A stretch of 36,673 bases of DNA from an uncultured Erysipelotrichaceae bacterium. Its GTDB lineage: Bacteria; Bacillota_I; Bacilli_A; Erysipelotrichales; Erysipelotrichaceae. Positions within the stretch are counted from its first letter, which is position 1. The number at the start of each line of letters is the position of its first letter. The stretch covers positions 1-36,673 of the forward strand of contig CATJXY010000046.1 of NCBI GenBank assembly GCA_949744505.1, in the 5' to 3' direction. Below are positions 8,356 through 15,758 of the stretch, in pieces. Under the pieces are notes generated by a model. That model was not told the origin of the DNA and made no database searches. It saw only the letters and a program-made list of their open reading frames with translations. The translations under genes and the position numbers were made by a program.

Positions 8356-9150
8356 TTATAAGCATTGTCCAACAAACTGTACTATCGCTGTTGCTGCTGC
8401 TATAAATTCTGTTGTACCTGCAATCCCTTTTAGTGTATTTAAAGCCATTTTTATAATACCTTTCTTAGGTTTTTCATCAGTAATAGTTGATATAGTTTCA
8501 ATGCAATCATTTACAGTTTCTCTGTCTTCTTCATTTAAATCTGAAGTGGAATTTAATAATTCACTAATTAGTTTTTGCAATCGTTCCATATCGCAAGCTG
8601 TTTGATTAGCAGTGATTGCACTACCTTCTGAAGCGACATTAACTTGTGTATTTGTTAATGTGCTATTTTCAATATTAACATTAACTGTTGTTTTATCATC
8701 TAATCCCATCTGTATACTTATCCTCGTTAAATAGTTTTCTATATGTGTTATCAACACTCTGATAAATTCATTTCCAAAAGCATTGACCTTTTCTTGGAAT
8801 TTCTTAGAAGTTGAGTAGCCATAGAATACATAACTCCTACCATCAACATTATTATCTGCCATATATTTCACCACTGCATATATATTCGCAACTTCCTTTT
8901 CATCAGTTGAACCAAGCGAAAAAATGCTGCGACCGTAACTATGTGTTACTTCATCGACTTCTTGCATAACATCATATTCTGGTTCTCCACAAGATTTTAT
9001 ATATTCACTTATCAATTCGTGAGTATCAAGAAATCTGATAAACTTTGAAAGCTCTGTTGAATAGATTTCATACCCAGCTCTAAGAACTCTGTTTGATGCT
9101 GATAAAAATTCTTTAATCAATATTTTTAATTCAATTTTACTTACTTCCAT
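8356..9150 (-). CDS. Unrecognised defence-operon protein with Asn/Thr-rich linker and hydrophobic C-terminus
   Basis: I do not recognise the family. I place the start at 9150 because GGAG lies nine bases before that ATG, although the frame stays open to an ATG at 9186; this gives 264 residues and overlaps the zinc-ribbon gene by 14 bases. The N-terminal ~150 residues are helical and mixed. Then a stretch of alternating polar and aliphatic residues (TVNVNIENSTLTNTQVNVAS and on, about 155-185) looks like a short beta-solenoid or amyloid-like linker, as seen between modules of some Abi and toxin proteins. A helical C-terminus ends with a hydrophobic segment (GTTEFIAAATAIVQFVGQ) that could insert in or touch a membrane. 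A membrane-acting effector is possible but is only inference. Confidence 0.55.
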   Translation of the reverse strand: MEVSKIELKILIKEFLSASNRVLRAGYEIYSTELSKFIRFLDTHELISEYIKSCGEPEYDVMQEVDEVTHSYGRSIFSLGSTDEKEVANIYAVVKYMADNNVDGRSYVFYGYSTSKKFQEKVNAFGNEFIRVLITHIENYLTRISIQMGLDDKTTVNVNIENSTLTNTQVNVASEGSAITANQTACDMERLQKLISELLNSTSDLNEEDRETVNDCIETISTITDEKPKKGIIKMALNTLKGIAGTTEFIAAATAIVQFVGQCL

Positions 9151-9592
9151 CTTTTTGATCTCCACAATATGGGCAATAACAGCCACAATAATTTAAAAGG
9201 TGTCGTATCTTACCTTGTCGATTACAACATTCAAAATCAACAATTTCCATAGAATCAATCGTAGATTTAATTGGAATTTCTTCTTCTTTTTGGGGTTTAT
9301 TTGCTTTAACTTGAATTATAGAATTTCTAGTTTTTCTCTCCAGTTTTTTCATCTCATCATAAAAATCCCCAAGAACTTTATTTAGTGCTTTAGCTTTTGC
9401 TAATTCAACGACATCTTTCGTAATATAAGTATCACTAACAAGCCCACACAATGGGCAATAAATATCTACAACATCATCGCTTTCAATATCATCCGGTGGA
9501 AGCTTAAAATACTCTCCACATTTAGGACATTGCAATAAGACAAATCCGTCATCGTCTGTAGGGATTGAAATTTTAATTGTGAATTCGTCCAT
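9137..9592 (-). CDS. Small zinc-ribbon protein of the defence operon
   Basis: A 151-residue protein with two likely zinc sites. The N-terminal ribbon has C22-P-K-C25 and C46-P-L-C49. The C-terminal cluster has Cys122, Cys123, Cys136, Cys138, and a C140-P-Y-C143-G knuckle. Between them is a charged helical segment. Such ribbons often bind DNA, RNA or a protein partner; the target here is unknown. The start is well supported: AGGAGG lies five bases upstream and overlaps the end of the helicase gene, whose stop is only 9 bases away, so the two are probably co-translated. It overlaps the next gene by 14 bases. I know of no named family for it. Confidence 0.7.
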   Translation of the reverse strand: MDEFTIKISIPTDDDGFVLLQCPKCGEYFKLPPDDIESDDVVDIYCPLCGLVSDTYITKDVVELAKAKALNKVLGDFYDEMKKLERKTRNSIIQVKANKPQKEEEIPIKSTIDSMEIVDFECCNRQGKIRHLLNYCGCYCPYCGDQKDGSK

Positions 9593-9601
9593 AGAATCCT
9601 C

Positions 9602-12600
9602 CTACCTTACAACCAAGAAACAAATTAATTCAAAGTCATCTAACCCTTTTATCTCATTTGATAAAAAGCTAATCTGTCCTCCGCTTAAGAAACCATCAAT
9701 ATCGCTTTCTTCTTTAACTTCAATAATTGATGAAATTGTTTCACCAAGAAGTTTTGAAAACTCCAACATATTTCTTCCGTCACGAGTTTCTCTATTAAAA
9801 GCTCTATATAATTCTGGTATTGGTTCATTCTTTCCTTTGCAAAGAAAACGCATTTTATCAAGTATTTGTTTTGGAGATAAGTGGTCACAAACCACATCTC
9901 CATCATTACTGATATACACCATATAGAATGGATGAAGTCTGTTTTGATTATCAATGTTTACGCTATTTGATCTGTTCTTCAAAACATAAATAACACCTGC
10001 CGGCGTTTCTTCGCTTGCTGGAACAACGGAATGAAGTCCAAATGGAGTTTTATCAATATCATCATGGTGCTTGATATATTCCAGTAAATCAAGTCTGAAC
10101 TCATTCAATCCCAAATCCATTATTGAAATGCCTGTGGACATATCCTCAATATCAACCACTTCTTCCTGCAAACGCTTTAGTTGTGATTTACGATATTCAA
10201 GATCTGTCTTTTCTTCTTCGCTTAAAATATTATCATCACCGGTTGCAGTCATATCAACAATTTTCATTCTTGTTTCTACTTTGGCTTTTAGGTCAATGTA
10301 CTCATCAAGGGTTACATCCGGCCAGAAATTCACCAGCTGGATATAAGCATTTGTACTTCCAATACGGTCTATTCGACCAAATCTTTGAATGATTCTGACC
10401 GGATTCCAATGTATATCATAGTTAATCAGATAATCACAGTCCTGTAAGTTCTGACCTTCCGAAATACAGTCTGTTGCGATAAGCACGTCTATTTCTATCG
10501 GGTTATCTGCCATCAAAAGATTTTTATCTTTCGAGATAGGTGAAAAACAAGTAAGAACCGTATTCAAATCACGACTTTTAAGTGGAGCAGTAGTTTTACC
10601 GTCTACAGAACCTGTTATCATCGCTGTGTTCAAACCAAAATTATTCTTCACATACTTGCTGACATTATCATAGAGGTATCCTGCTGTATCCGCAAAAGCA
10701 GTAAAAATAATAATCTTCTTATTACCTTCATTGATTGGCTCTGTCATCTTCTTATCAATGACTCTAAATAATTCCTGAAGCTTGCTGTCATGCTCTGGTG
10801 TAATATCCCCAACCATCAAAGTCAAAAGCTCTAATACCTCTTGGTCTTTTGATAACTCTCTCTTCCAAGATTTATAATCCATGTCAGCAAGATCTATTTT
10901 TACTTTTTTACCAAAGGTAAATAAATCATCGCTGTTTTGGTCATCACTATCAAAATCATCAATATCAGAAATATCACTTAGTTCAAGCTTCAAACTTGAG
11001 TGTTTATCATATCTGTCGATCGTTCCAATGGTGTTTTCAATCAGCTCCTTAATTCTTTTTAATGTCAGATTAAATGAAAAGACTGAACTTTCCATACGCT
11101 TCATCAGATTGATAGCAGTTAAGCGTCGGATACCTTGTTCTCTATTTGCCTGCGTAAATCCAACATTCACTTTGTTATCTTCATACAGTTCTGCATACTT
11201 CTCCAACTTGCTTGGCAAAATGAAATGAGTTGGTGTATAAATTGACAAATTGAGCAACATTAACTGTTCAAATATTTCATTATAGTTGATTGCCTCTTTT
11301 AAATCTGTAAGTCTTGGTCTTAATGAAATTGGCTTTAATCTGGTCGGGAATGTTCCAATATCTGTTGTATCATAATATTTCTGAATATGTTTACGGGAAC
11401 GGGCAATCGTGACAGAATCCAAAACTTCAAAGAAATCAAAATCAAGCATTTTCAAAAGATTCTCCGTAGTTCTGTCGGCAGTTTCCCATTTGCTCCAAGT
11501 GTTAAATGCTCTTTGGGCGTTCTTAAAAATCTCATCAATCGAACGAGAGGTATTTAATTTATCGTCTATGTAATCCGTATTTCCTTCATATGCTAAAGCA
11601 AGCTGATTTTTTAAATCATTAAATCTGTTATTTACCGGAGTAGCCGATAACATCAAAACTTTCGTCTTAACGCCTTTACGAATTACTTTGTTCAATAATT
11701 TTAAATAACGATTTTCCTTCTCGTTTTCTTCTCCTGATAATTTTCCACCATTGCGGAAATTGTGCGATTCATCAATCACAACCAAATCATAATTTCCCCA
11801 ATTTAACCTTTCTAAATCAAGACCATTAGAAATACCTCTAGTACGATTTAAATCTGTATGATATAAAACATCATAGCGCAGTCTATCTTCGGCAATAGGA
11901 TTATTTACATAGTTATCTTTATAAGTATTCCAGTTATTTGTAAGTTTTTTAGGACAAAGTACCAAAACAGATTTATTTCTATTTTCATAATATTTTATAA
12001 CAGCAAGTGCAGTAAAAGTTTTACCAAGACCAACACTGTCTGCTAAAATACAACCATTATACTTTTCAAGTTTGTTGATAATTGCAAGTACTGCATCTTT
12101 CTGAAAATTGTAAAGTAGATTCCAAATCTTGCTCTCTTTAAATCCAGTTGCTTCATTCGGCAGAACATCTTCTGAAATGTCCTCCAAAAATTCATTAAAG
12201 ATATTGTAAAGCGTTACAAAATAGATAAAGTCTGGGGAGTTTTCGTTATATGCTGCAGTAATATTTTCAATAACTTCATCAGTCACTTCCTGCAATTTAT
12301 CATTATCATTCCAAAGACTTTCAAACAAATCAATATAAGCATTTGAAAAAGGTGCTTCCGATTTTTGAATCATTGTATATGCGTTATTTCCTCTTTCACT
12401 GCCTAAATCAACTGTAGTAAATCCGTTAATAGGCATATAGTTCTTATCATCAAGATTGATAAAACCCATCATGTTATCGCTTGTGATATTCGACTTGAAC
12501 GTTACTTTCTTTTTGATCCACTCCGCACATTCTTTCGCAATGGCCTTTTGAGTCAACTCATTTCTAAGCTTTACTTCATATTCTGTTCCATATAAACTAC

Positions 12601-12838
12601 GTTCTCTATTTAAACGAGGAATATAAAATTCTCGTTTTTCTTTTTTTAACTTTTCTTTTATAAAAGTTGGAGAAGTAAAAATAAAACGAAGTTCATCAAT
12701 ATCGCTCAATTCTTTCTTAAGTTCTTGAAATGCATAAATAGAAAAACAAGCTGCTGCAATTGAGAGTTTGCTGCCATTTTTTAATTCATTTGATAAATCT
12801 TCTTTTAAAATTTTATTTCTATTATCTATCAATTCCAT
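9602..12838 (-). CDS. SNF2/DEAD-like helicase with N-terminal PLD-like domain
   Basis: A large ATP-dependent DNA translocase of the defence operon. I choose the start at 12838 (1078 residues) because GGAGG lies eight bases before it; an ATG 18 bases earlier has no ribosome binding site. The first ~150 residues resemble the phospholipase D-like module found at the head of many defence helicases (SKLSIAAACFSIYAFQELKK), but I see no clear HxK catalytic motif, so it may be non-catalytic. Helicase motifs: Q-type NFQKDA (244-249), Walker A ADSVGLGKT (266-274), DESH (356-359), SATP (398-401), ATDCISEGQNL (788-798), QRFGRIDRIG (818-827). An acidic insertion (SDISDIDDFDSDDQNSDD, about 621-638) lies between the two halves. 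First structural gene after the regulator, in the same operon as mod and res. Confidence 0.85.
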   Translation of the reverse strand: MELIDNRNKILKEDLSNELKNGSKLSIAAACFSIYAFQELKKELSDIDELRFIFTSPTFIKEKLKKEKREFYIPRLNRERSLYGTEYEVKLRNELTQKAIAKECAEWIKKKVTFKSNITSDNMMGFINLDDKNYMPINGFTTVDLGSERGNNAYTMIQKSEAPFSNAYIDLFESLWNDNDKLQEVTDEVIENITAAYNENSPDFIYFVTLYNIFNEFLEDISEDVLPNEATGFKESKIWNLLYNFQKDAVLAIINKLEKYNGCILADSVGLGKTFTALAVIKYYENRNKSVLVLCPKKLTNNWNTYKDNYVNNPIAEDRLRYDVLYHTDLNRTRGISNGLDLERLNWGNYDLVVIDESHNFRNGGKLSGEENEKENRYLKLLNKVIRKGVKTKVLMLSATPVNNRFNDLKNQLALAYEGNTDYIDDKLNTSRSIDEIFKNAQRAFNTWSKWETADRTTENLLKMLDFDFFEVLDSVTIARSRKHIQKYYDTTDIGTFPTRLKPISLRPRLTDLKEAINYNEIFEQLMLLNLSIYTPTHFILPSKLEKYAELYEDNKVNVGFTQANREQGIRRLTAINLMKRMESSVFSFNLTLKRIKELIENTIGTIDRYDKHSSLKLELSDISDIDDFDSDDQNSDDLFTFGKKVKIDLADMDYKSWKRELSKDQEVLELLTLMVGDITPEHDSKLQELFRVIDKKMTEPINEGNKKIIIFTAFADTAGYLYDNVSKYVKNNFGLNTAMITGSVDGKTTAPLKSRDLNTVLTCFSPISKDKNLLMADNPIEIDVLIATDCISEGQNLQDCDYLINYDIHWNPVRIIQRFGRIDRIGSTNAYIQLVNFWPDVTLDEYIDLKAKVETRMKIVDMTATGDDNILSEEEKTDLEYRKSQLKRLQEEVVDIEDMSTGISIMDLGLNEFRLDLLEYIKHHDDIDKTPFGLHSVVPASEETPAGVIYVLKNRSNSVNIDNQNRLHPFYMVYISNDGDVVCDHLSPKQILDKMRFLCKGKNEPIPELYRAFNRETRDGRNMLEFSKLLGETISSIIEVKEESDIDGFLSGGQISFLSNEIKGLDDFELICFLVVR

Positions 12839-12861
12839 AATAAAATCCTCCGTCATAATTT

Positions 12862-13080
12862 TTACGAATTTAAATTATCCCCATCTACAACTTCCATAAT
12901 TTCATCAAAGGTGCAATCAAGAGCTTTACATATTCTGACAAGCACATCTGTAGTAACATTATTGCCTCTATTTAATTTACTAAGTGTATATGAACTAATA
13001 TTTGCTTTCTCAGCCAAATCCTTTTTCTTCATATCTCGATCTATCAAGAGTTTCCATAATTTTTTATAACTTACTACCAT
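12862..13080 (-). CDS. Cro/C1-type HTH transcriptional regulator
   Basis: A 72-residue single-domain XRE-family repressor. The helix-turn-helix is in residues 17-45 (KKKDLAEKANISSYTLSKLN), followed by TDVLVRICKALDCTFDEIME, a typical closing helix. It is the first gene of the defence operon, 24 bases before the helicase start, so it most likely controls the operon, including itself. Similar small regulators at the head of R-M operons act as controller proteins that delay restriction until Mod protects the genome. That parallel is inference. An AAAGG ribosome binding site lies about ten bases upstream. Confidence 0.88.
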   Translation of the reverse strand: MVVSYKKLWKLLIDRDMKKKDLAEKANISSYTLSKLNRGNNVTTDVLVRICKALDCTFDEIMEVVDGDNLNS

Positions 13081-13120
13081 ACGTAAACAACCTTTCTAAA
13101 TACTGTTTTAAGTACAATAA

Positions 13121-13159
13121 ATCATTATATATGATACGTTAAATTTATTGCGATTTCAA
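13121..13159 (-). promoter_or_regulatory. Likely defence-operon promoter with possible operator
   Basis: On the minus strand a TTGAAA -35 box (13154-13159) is separated by 17 bases from a TATCAT -10 box (13131-13136), about 50 bases before the regulator start codon. An imperfect dyad, ATCAT-N5-ATGAT (13121-13135), overlaps the -10 region, where a Cro/C1-type repressor would block transcription. No other promoter-like sequence is obvious in this 226-base gap. Confidence 0.6.
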
Positions 13160-13251
13160 TAAATAACATAGCGAACGCAAAGTTTTTATGAAAATATCTA
13201 TATTCTTTCTAATAACAATTATTACTCTGTAATGTTGATTATTCCACAAAT

Positions 13252-13290
13252 AAAAAACATTCATAATATCAATAATCCGATAAATGAATG
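13252..13290 (-). terminator. Terminator after the rlmD-like gene
   Basis: On the minus strand CATTCAT (from 13290) pairs with ATGAATG (to 13258) across a 19-base loop and is followed by TTTTTT. It lies 17 bases beyond the rlmD stop. The plus strand also reads into a TTTT after the stem, so it may work weakly both ways and insulate the core operon from the defence operon. The long loop lowers confidence. Confidence 0.6.
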
Positions 13291-13306
13291 CTTTTATCTC
13301 CTGATT

Positions 13307-14911
13307 TTAAATCATCTTAAAATGTTCTAACGCATCAATAATCATTTCTTCTTTTTCTTTAGTACATTTTGGTTGTTTGTTATCTTTGTTCTTAGAGATA
13401 TTAAAATTCTCTCTTTCTTTGATACCTAACTTTTGTTTTGTTTGTGCGATGTTAAGAGATGAAACTTTAACACCATACTTTTCCAATATGTATTCCTTTA
13501 TTTCATCATAAGTAGCTTTAGCTTCTGCTTTTGTTAAATCTAATTCATTTGTATCTATCTTGATGTTGATATGTGTACTTGGTGTTTTTCTTAAAAGTTG
13601 GACAACCGTCTCCACATGACTCGTCATTGGAAACATATCAACCGATTGAACTTTTTTCACTTCATATCCTCTTTCATTTAGCAAAGCACAGTCCCTCGCA
13701 AGCGTTGCAGGATTACATGAAACATATACTAGCCTTTGCGGACTCATCTCTACAATCGCATCTATACCATGATTATCCAACCCTTTTCTCGGTGGATCCA
13801 CAACAATAACATTCGGTCTCATATTATTCTTAACCAGGTCTAAAGCAATTTCTCCGGCATCACCACAAATGAATTCAATGTTCTCAATTCCATTTAACTT
13901 AGCATTCTCTTTCGCATTTTCAATTGCCTCTTTGACAATCTCCACCCCAAGAACTTTCTTTGCATATTTAGACACAAAAATTCCAATTGTTCCAATGCCA
14001 CAATATAAATCTAAAACAATCTCATTCCCACTCAGTTGAGCATATTCGATTGCCTTATCATAAAGAACTTCTGTCTGTGCGGAATTAATCTGATAAAAAG
14101 ATTTGCTGGAAATATTAAATTTAAACTCTCCACATTGATCTTGAATCCACTCTCTACCATATAAAAGAATCTCTTTTTCCCCTAAGATTACATTATCATC
14201 GCGATCATTTATATTCAAAATGATACTTTTTACGCAATCAAAATTATTAACAATCTTCTCAACAAGTTCATTCATTCCATTTAATTCTTGCTTTTTCGCA
14301 ATCAAAACAACCATCACTTCTTGTGTCTTAAATGCATGTTTGATTAATACATGACGAATTTCTGATGACATAGGTGAAGTTTGTAACTCATGAAATATGA
14401 ACTGATGAAGTTTATTTTGAATATCACTCTGAACATGGCATTCTTTACAATCAACAATATCATGACTGTGTGCACGATAAAATCCACTTGTCAAATTCCC
14501 TTCTTTATTCTTTCCAAATGGAATTTGAACCTTGTTACGATAATGCAGCGGATCTTTCGCACTTAAAATAGGAAAAATTTCCACATCCAAATGGGCTATC
14601 TGCTTAAAACATTCCACTACTCTCTCTGTTTTAAATGTTGCCTGTTCCTTTTCTGAGAAATGTTGAAGTGTACACCCTCCACATTGTTTAAACATTTTAC
14701 AAACCGGTTCCACCCGTTCATTTGATGATTCTAATACTTCAATCAGATGACCATAACCATATGTTTTCTTCAATGCGGTTACTACAAATTCAACCTTTTC
14801 TCCTTTAAGTATATTTTTGACGAAAAAACAAAAATTATCTGTTTTTACAATTCCCGCTCCCTCTACCGTATAACCGGTACAGGTTCCAATTAAACGATCA
14901 TTCTTTTTCAT
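13307..14911 (-). CDS. rlmD: 23S rRNA (uracil-C5)-methyltransferase, RlmD/RumA family
   Basis: It methylates C5 of a uracil in 23S rRNA (U1939 type; family members also include RlmCD-like and TrmA-like enzymes, so the exact site is not certain). Residues 1-60 form a TRAM domain (TCTGYTVEGAGIV). Iron-sulfur cysteines are Cys71, then CGGC near 77-80. The SAM motif is VLDLYCGIGTIGIF (near 297), then VVDPPRKGLD, and the catalytic cysteine is in YVSCNPATLARD. At 534 residues it is about 80 longer than E. coli RumA. The extra C-terminus (TKAEAKATYDEIKEYILEKY and following, ending ALEHFKMI) is a conserved extension that I know from clostridial relatives. It follows a terminator that separates it from the upstream operon genes. 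Confidence 0.9.
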   Translation of the reverse strand: MKKNDRLIGTCTGYTVEGAGIVKTDNFCFFVKNILKGEKVEFVVTALKKTYGYGHLIEVLESSNERVEPVCKMFKQCGGCTLQHFSEKEQATFKTERVVECFKQIAHLDVEIFPILSAKDPLHYRNKVQIPFGKNKEGNLTSGFYRAHSHDIVDCKECHVQSDIQNKLHQFIFHELQTSPMSSEIRHVLIKHAFKTQEVMVVLIAKKQELNGMNELVEKIVNNFDCVKSIILNINDRDDNVILGEKEILLYGREWIQDQCGEFKFNISSKSFYQINSAQTEVLYDKAIEYAQLSGNEIVLDLYCGIGTIGIFVSKYAKKVLGVEIVKEAIENAKENAKLNGIENIEFICGDAGEIALDLVKNNMRPNVIVVDPPRKGLDNHGIDAIVEMSPQRLVYVSCNPATLARDCALLNERGYEVKKVQSVDMFPMTSHVETVVQLLRKTPSTHINIKIDTNELDLTKAEAKATYDEIKEYILEKYGVKVSSLNIAQTKQKLGIKERENFNISKNKDNKQPKCTKEKEEMIIDALEHFKMI

Positions 14912-14927
14912 AATCCCTTTACTTTCT

Positions 14928-14952
14928 AAAAAAGGGCAAATTCGTTGCCCTT
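14928..14952 (-). terminator. Terminator or attenuator between the membrane-protein gene and rlmD
   Basis: On the minus strand AAGGGCAA pairs with TTGCCCTT over a 5-base loop and is followed by six T residues. The stem begins inside the stop codon of the upstream gene. Since rlmD starts only 17 bases further on and has no clear promoter in between, rlmD is probably expressed by partial read-through. Confidence 0.85.
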
Positions 14953-15688
14953 ATTCTTCTGATTGTTCCTCTTCTTCAGATGAGTTTTCCCCATCACCGA
15001 CACCATCAATAACACCGATTTCACTATCATTTTCTTCCTCTTCTCCATAAGTATCTTTTCGCAATTGTGCAGCCACATCCGGATCTTTTGGTGAAGAAAC
15101 CACTTGAACTGATGGTTCGCTCATACTTGAATTCTTCGTTGTAATCAAATATAGATATTGTTCATTTCCCGCAAAATCAATATTGTTATACAAATGAATT
15201 TCAAGATCATACATTTTCTTTGTACTTGTTTTTGTAAAATATGTATTTACATCCAATGTTGAAGCAACACTTTCATATACAGAATTAGCTAATGCCGTTG
15301 CTTCCTCTTCATTAAGACTATCTTGCATATCAACATAAATTCTTAGTGTCGCTGTTACCAACTCGATATTTACAGATTCAACTTGATTATCCGATTTAAT
15401 CTTGGATTCAATGGATGTAATCTGTTCCTCGGTAATAGCCGGATTCAAATCGTTTTCATATCGATTTCCAAGCACAGGTGTTCCCGTTGCTTTAGAAGCA
15501 CTGATCAAAATGGATCCAAGTATAACAAACGGAATACAAATCACAATGATTCCTACAATAATGACGATCGTAGATGCATTCACTTTCATTTTTCCTTTAT
15601 TTCCAGTGACTTTTTTATCGCTTTTCTTCGCAACTTTTACCTTTTCTATTTTCTTTGTATTTTGGACTTTTTCATCTTTTTGTTCCAT
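14951..15688 (-). CDS. Single-pass membrane protein of unknown function
   Basis: I choose the ATG at 15688 (AGGAG eight bases upstream) over one 30 bases earlier, giving 245 residues. The N-terminus is very lysine-rich (1-35), followed by one hydrophobic span (STIVIIVGIIVICIPFVILG, about 39-58), so the short basic tail is cytoplasmic and the rest outside. The outer part has an alpha/beta domain (about 75-190) with ITEEQITSIESKIKSDNQVE. The tail is strongly acidic (EEEENDSEIG, SSEEEEQSEE). The family is not recognised. It follows gatB in the same direction with a 70-base gap and ends in a terminator. Confidence 0.75.
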   Translation of the reverse strand: MEQKDEKVQNTKKIEKVKVAKKSDKKVTGNKGKMKVNASTIVIIVGIIVICIPFVILGSILISASKATGTPVLGNRYENDLNPAITEEQITSIESKIKSDNQVESVNIELVTATLRIYVDMQDSLNEEEATALANSVYESVASTLDVNTYFTKTSTKKMYDLEIHLYNNIDFAGNEQYLYLITTKNSSMSEPSVQVVSSPKDPDVAAQLRKDTYGEEEENDSEIGVIDGVGDGENSSEEEEQSEE

Positions 15689-15758
15689 CAACATCACTCC
15701 TATCATGACAGATGTCATCTATAGTTTAGACTATTTCACAGAATTGTGCAATTATTTC

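Noticed and set aside
773-13080. DISARM or BREX identity for the island
   Set aside because: The typical DISARM (DrmA/B DUF1998) and BREX (BrxL/PglZ/BrxC) proteins are absent; the methylase is a type III Mod with its own Res.
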